A DNA stretch of 64,000 bases from Bacillota bacterium. Lineage in GTDB: Bacteria > Bacillota_I > Bacilli_A > RFN20 > CAG-288. The stretch covers positions 1 to 64,000 of the forward strand of contig JAEWSJ010000002.1 in assembly GCA_023398335.1 (NCBI GenBank). Direction: 5' to 3'. A model generated the notes under the pieces. That model worked only from the letters and a program-made list of their open reading frames with translations. It did not search any database and was not told where the DNA came from. Positions 60,288 through 64,000 of the stretch are shown in pieces. The position numbers and the translations under genes are program-made. Within the stretch, counting starts at the first letter, position 1, and each line of letters opens with the position of its first letter.

Positions 60288-61196
60288 TTACTGTTTTGAA
60301 TATTCTACTGCAATCTTTGCGCCTAATTCCGCATTGTTATAGACGAGTTTAATATTTGATTCAAGTGAATCTCCATGGGTAAGTTCAACGATTCTTTTTA
60401 GAAGGAAAGGAGTTATATCTTTTCCAGCAACATTGTTTTTATGTGCGTCTTCTAAGGCACCTTTTATCGCATGATTTATCTCTTCTTCATCAATAGCATC
60501 TTCCTTCTTAATTGGATTAGTAATTAGTATTCCACCTTTTAAGTTATAGTCATCTTTAGCTTTTATCATACTTGCTATTTCTTCAGGTGTATCCGCACGA
60601 TATGTAAGTTTTACTTCGCTACGTGGAGTATAGAAATTTGGTAAGTAGTCACATCTATATCCTAGAACTAATACTCCGAGAGTTTCGAGATATTCCATTG
60701 TACGTGGTAAATCTAATATTGCTTTTACTCCTGCGCAAATAACATTTACGTTTGTATTTGATAGTTCGGTTAAATCAGCGGAAATATCAAGAGTTTCGTT
60801 GACTTCACGATGAACGCCGCCGATTCCACCGGTAACAAATACTTTAATACCAGCGATATTGGCAAGTATCATTGTTGTCGCTACTGTGGTGGCTCCCCAT
60901 AGTTTATGCGCAATAACATAAGGCAAATCTCTGCGAGATACTTTTAGTATCCCTTTCTTTTTACCAAACTCTTCGATCTCATCTTTGTTCATTCCTACTA
61001 CAGGTATTCCGTCGATAATCCCCATGGTAGCAGGAACTGCCCCGTTATCTCTAATAATCTGTTCCACATGTAAGGCCGTCTCAACATTGCGTGGATAAGG
61101 CATGCCGTGTGAAATAATGGTCGATTCTAACGCGACAACCGGAATGTTGTTTTCCAATGCGTGTTTAACTTCTGGATTAATTTTAATTTTGTACAT
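60288..61196 (-). CDS. psuG: Pseudouridine-5'-phosphate glycosidase
   Basis: 302 residues; splits pseudouridine 5'-phosphate to uracil and ribose 5-phosphate. Motifs: VVALESTIISHGMPYP (about 20-35), GATTVATTMILANIAGIKVF (about 100-119), TGGIGGVHR (about 121-129) with the catalytic Lys164-type region in CAGVKAILDLPRTMEYLETL (about 154-173). No psuK kinase neighbour. GGAGAACTC precedes the ATG. A terminator-like hairpin at 61263 upstream could attenuate it. Confidence 0.94.
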   Translation of the reverse strand: MYKIKINPEVKHALENNIPVVALESTIISHGMPYPRNVETALHVEQIIRDNGAVPATMGIIDGIPVVGMNKDEIEEFGKKKGILKVSRRDLPYVIAHKLWGATTVATTMILANIAGIKVFVTGGIGGVHREVNETLDISADLTELSNTNVNVICAGVKAILDLPRTMEYLETLGVLVLGYRCDYLPNFYTPRSEVKLTYRADTPEEIASMIKAKDDYNLKGGILITNPIKKEDAIDEEEINHAIKGALEDAHKNNVAGKDITPFLLKRIVELTHGDSLESNIKLVYNNAELGAKIAVEYSKQ

Positions 61197-61245
61197 AGAG
61201 TTCTCCTATATATAGTCTTATATTTATTTTACCTTAAAATTGTTA

Positions 61246-61365
61246 TTAATGTTCATAAAAAAAGCTGTCCCGAAGGACAGCTGAGAATTTAAAAATAATA
61301 TACTTTTTAAATTCAGGGGGGTAATGTTCAAAATGCGTATGCATTAAGAACAATTTACTTTAGCA
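61246..61365 (-). ncRNA. Triple-hairpin RNA candidate upstream of psuG
   Basis: On the minus strand three hairpins follow each other: TGTTC/GAACA around AATGC/GCATT (61351-61328), GAATTTAAAAA/TTTTTAAATTC (61315-61286), and AGCTGTCC-TTCG-GGACAGCT (61282-61263), which ends in seven T bases. TATAAT near 61371-61366 could be the promoter. The same segment contains a 32-codon minus-strand frame (61344-61246, start MHTHFEHYPPEFKK). On the plus strand GGGGGG (61316-61321) precedes the 7-codon ATG frame MFKMRMH (61325-61348). Either could be a leader peptide; which strand is expressed is open. Confidence 0.4.
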
Positions 61366-61437
61366 TATTATAAAATAAATGCAAGTTTCTTGCGTTAAAA
61401 GAATAAATTTGCATTGTTATTTAGTAATAATACACAA

Positions 61438-62125
61438 TTATTGTTCAAGTTTTGTTAGTACATTTAAGAACGGTTTGATATCGCTATATGAAGATTTCAT
61501 TTCCATCAGATATGAGTTTGCCATTGCAATTCGTTGGTTATTTATAACATCAATTTCTTCTTTTGACAAAGTATCAGGTAGATTACCTGATGAAATTAAG
61601 TAATATGTATTAGCGATATCCGCTAATTTAGGACCGCGAGAAATATTCATAAAATCAATTGCATTGATTCGCTTTTTATGCATGATTAAATTATCAGGGT
61701 GAAAGTCTCCGTGTAGTAGATTATTTCCATCAGGTAGTTCATCTATTTGCTTAATAACAGACTGATCATGAGTTCTTAAGTATAAAAGAGCTTTATATGA
61801 ATGAATATCGCTCGATATTTTGTTTTTAATATTTTATTGTGCAGTTTTACCATATATGATATTGCTTTTGAAGTGTTCTTTGCCTCTAACAAAAAATCTG
61901 TAAATTTAGATCCTTCAATCTTGTCAAATAATATTCCGAGGTTTTTTCACAGATGGTTATCATATGAACTTTAGGAACATTGTGTGGTAAAAAAGCTTTC
62001 ATTAAAGAAGCATTTCTATATTCTTTGTATATTGCTTACTTTGGAAAATTATCGTTAAAAACTTTTAATGCTTTACCGTTATCATCATAAACTTTTGCTG
62101 TTCTTCCACTTCCAATTAGATTCAT
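61438..62125 (-). pseudogene. Decayed aminoglycoside-phosphotransferase/choline-kinase-like gene
   Basis: The minus strand begins MNLIGSGRTAKVYDDNGKAL at 62125, meets a TAA at 62038, and changes frame near 61950 (into LFDKIEGSKFTDFLLEA) and again near 61820 (into KALLYLRTHD). It then reads NLLHGDFHPDNLIM (the APH catalytic loop), INAIDFMNISRGPKLAD (the Mg-binding DxD-type loop), and ends at TAA 61438. The parts form a complete APH-fold kinase broken by one stop and two frameshifts, hence inactive. Substrate of the ancestor unknown. Confidence 0.85.
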
Positions 62126-62337
62126 AATTTTTCCTTTTCTAAGTTTTAATAATATATTGGTAATTTACCTGTATCTTAATTATATATCTTCATTTGTGAG
62201 AATAATTCTCATATTATGAGAATCAATGTGAATTTGTAATAACATTAGAAAATATGAGTTACATTAATCATCATATTTTTAATTATAAAGTGTTATTATG
62301 TATATAATAATTAGTGTAGAAAGTGAGAAAATATTTT

Positions 62338-63804
62338 ATGGCATGTACAACATTATTAGTAGGAAAAAAAGCAAGTTATGATGGCTCAACTCTTATTGCA
62401 AGAAATGATGATAATCCGACTGGAGTCTTTCAAGCAAAGAAACATATTGTAGTTGAAGCGTCTAATGTAAAAAAACAATATAGATCTAAAATATCGAAGA
62501 TAGAAATTGAGTTAGAAGATAAATCTTTAAGATACACTTGCTTCCCTAGTGTTGATAATAAAAATGGTATTTGGGCAGCAAGTGGAATTAACTCAAAGAA
62601 TGTTAGTATGACTGCTACAGAAACTATTACTACGAATCCACGTGTACAAGGTGGAGATCCGTTACTTAAGATTGGAAATCATAAAAAAGGTGATATCACC
62701 TATGGTGGTATAGGTGAAGAAGACTTAGTTGTTTTGGTTTTGCCGTATATTTCTTCTGCAAAAGATGGCGTTATTAGATTAGGCTCGTTATTAGAAAAAT
62801 ATGGTACGTATGAAAGCAATGGAATTGCTTTCAGCGATAAAGATGAGATTTGGTGGTTGGAATCTATCGGTGGACATAACTGGATTGCTAGAAGAGTAAA
62901 AGATGAAGAATATGTTGTTATGCCAAATCAATTTGGATTGGATAAATTTGATTTCGATGATGCATATAACGCTCAAAAAGAAAATATGTGTTCAGGTAGT
63001 TTAAAAAACCTTGTCAAGCAATATAATTTAGATTTGACTCTTAATGGAAAATTTTCTCCTCGTTTGGCATTTGGAAGTCATGATGATAGTGACCATATTT
63101 ATAACACTCCACGTGCATGGTTTATGGAACGCTATTTGAATCCAAAAACTTTTAAATGGGAAGGTGATGATGCCGATTATGCTCCAGAAAGTGATGATAT
63201 TCCATGGAGCTTAGTTCCAGAAAGAAAGATTACAATTGAAGATGTTAAATATTTGTTATCATCGCATTTCCAAGGGACAGAATTTGATCCATATAATAAA
63301 GATGTGAATAATCCAAACAGAAATAAATATCGTGCTATTGGAGTTAATAGAACAAGTGTTCTAACTTTAGCACAAATTCGCGATAATGTTCCATCTTTAT
63401 TATCTTCAATAATGTGGTTTGCTTTTGGTTCAAATGTTCATAATGTTTTAGTACCGGTATTTACTAATGTTGATAAAATGCCATCGTATTTTTCTAACAC
63501 AACATTAAAAGTATCCACTGATAATTTTTATTGGTCATCTCGATTAATTGGTTCGTTAGCAGATCCATACTTTAACTCAAGCGCAATATTATTAGAAAGA
63601 TATAGCAATAAGGTTATGAATTATAGTCATTTCATTTTGAATAAATATGATAAGTTTGATAATTCACTAGATGAGAAAGAACTTGAAAAAGCAAATGATG
63701 AAATTGCAAAGATGGTTCAAGAAGAAACAGATAAAACTTTGAACGATGTCTTATATGTATCAAGTATGCATATGAAAAATTCGTTTAGCAGATCTGATAA
63801 TTAA
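62338..63804 (+). CDS. pepD: C69-family dipeptidase
   Basis: 488 residues. Start MACTTLLVGKKASYDGSTLI then ARNDDN; the N-terminal nucleophile Cys3 is exposed by removal of two residues, as in PepD/PepDA of lactic acid bacteria (C69/U34). Other motifs: DEIWWLESIGGHNWIARRVK near 170-189, and MPNQFGLDKF. It splits dipeptides of broad range in the cytoplasm. ATG 62338 is chosen over GTG 62323 by the family start. Monocistronic with a clear terminator. Confidence 0.92.
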   Translation: MACTTLLVGKKASYDGSTLIARNDDNPTGVFQAKKHIVVEASNVKKQYRSKISKIEIELEDKSLRYTCFPSVDNKNGIWAASGINSKNVSMTATETITTNPRVQGGDPLLKIGNHKKGDITYGGIGEEDLVVLVLPYISSAKDGVIRLGSLLEKYGTYESNGIAFSDKDEIWWLESIGGHNWIARRVKDEEYVVMPNQFGLDKFDFDDAYNAQKENMCSGSLKNLVKQYNLDLTLNGKFSPRLAFGSHDDSDHIYNTPRAWFMERYLNPKTFKWEGDDADYAPESDDIPWSLVPERKITIEDVKYLLSSHFQGTEFDPYNKDVNNPNRNKYRAIGVNRTSVLTLAQIRDNVPSLLSSIMWFAFGSNVHNVLVPVFTNVDKMPSYFSNTTLKVSTDNFYWSSRLIGSLADPYFNSSAILLERYSNKVMNYSHFILNKYDKFDNSLDEKELEKANDEIAKMVQEETDKTLNDVLYVSSMHMKNSFSRSDN

Positions 63805-63815
63805 TTGTTTAATTA

Positions 63816-63856
63816 AAAAAATGTTTCTTGTCAATTATATACTTGAAACATTTTTT
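63816..63856 (+). terminator. Terminator of the C69 dipeptidase gene
   Basis: 12-bp stem AAAAAATGTTTC (63816-63827) with GAAACATTTTTT (63845-63856). Confidence 0.9.
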
Positions 63857-63936
63857 AAACTGAATAATCGGCTTTATAAAAGTAAGAATATAATTGTAAT
63901 TTTAACATTTGATTTCAAAAAATATCATTAAGAACA

Positions 63937-63956
63937 CTTAAGACTTAAGTCTTAAG
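63937..63956. promoter_or_regulatory. 20-bp perfect palindrome near the right edge
   Basis: CTTAAGACTTAAGTCTTAAG is its own reverse complement over 20 bases and contains CTTAAG three times. It lies about 30 bases before an AAAGAAAGG ribosome-site-like run at the edge, so it is probably the operator of a gene that starts beyond the window. Confidence 0.6.
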
Positions 63957-64000
63957 ATTAATAAACAATACTATTTCTTAAAGAAAGGACATCTTTCTCC

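Overview
This window is chromosomal DNA of a low-GC Gram-positive bacterium, most likely an uncultured, anaerobic or gut-type member of the Bacilli close to the Erysipelotrichia/Mollicutes border. The lineage is inferred from AT-rich codon use, Shine-Dalgarno sites of the AGGAGG type, and Firmicute gene orders: dnaX-ebfC-recR-tmk-holB-ricT-rsmI, rpmG-secE-nusG, pth-mfd, and rqcP-divIC-like-tilS-ftsH scattered over about 14 kb. TGA is used as a stop (for example at the end of dnaX), so this is not the mycoplasma code. The sporulation genes that normally sit between mfd and divIC in Bacillus are absent. Cell-wall-related functions remain (a DUF368/PopT lipid-carrier translocase candidate and a DivIC-like protein), so the cell is probably walled.

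Layout: 1-5100 holds the end of a cut-off gene, a secreted M6-type metalloprotease lipoprotein, and a four-gene membrane locus (SPFH and zinc-ribbon proteins) resembling Bacillus ydjGHI. 5200-16900 holds a DUF2089/HAAS regulator pair, rqcP, a small divIC-like gene, tilS, mfd, pth, a sugar-type transporter, DUF523, and a dusB-DeoR-MBL operon. 16985-20742 is ftsH, nusG, secE and rpmG. 20885-21064 is a dead IS30 fragment.

The most unusual block is 21128-26568. Two cyclic-di-GMP-I (GEMM-I) type riboswitches, each with its own strong promoter and overlapping terminator, face leftwards. One controls a TasA-like exported protein, a SipW-type signal peptidase, an ABC-ATPase homologue that has lost its catalytic motifs, and a membrane protein that ends in a signal-peptidase-like module without an obvious catalytic site. 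The other controls a second exported protein whose N-terminus resembles that of the first. A compact small RNA candidate lies between them. I read this as a c-di-GMP-controlled surface fibre or matrix export system with an unusual composition.

26785-35700 has dUTPase, a glycosyltransferase-like membrane protein, an MFS protein preceded by a long hairpin RNA candidate, a GntR-ABC module with a three-repeat operator candidate, and a TrpXYZ-type amino-acid ABC transporter preceded by a 22-residue leader peptide with six consecutive Tyr codons and switchable hairpins. This is ribosome-mediated attenuation, where a T-box would be the usual Firmicute solution. 35701-44280 is mostly housekeeping (cvpA, CDF transporter, lysS, ribF, truB), plus a TtcA-acetyltransferase fusion. 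A second IS30 relic sits at 44538-44855, followed by the dnaX replication/repair operon, a P-type ATPase, and tRNA-Lys(CTT). 54154-63804 holds a MazG-like enzyme, an HPr/Crh-like protein lacking the phosphorylatable His15, glyA, popT, rsuA, psuG, a decayed aminoglycoside-phosphotransferase-like gene, and a C69 dipeptidase. The window ends in a 20-bp palindrome upstream of a gene lying beyond the edge.
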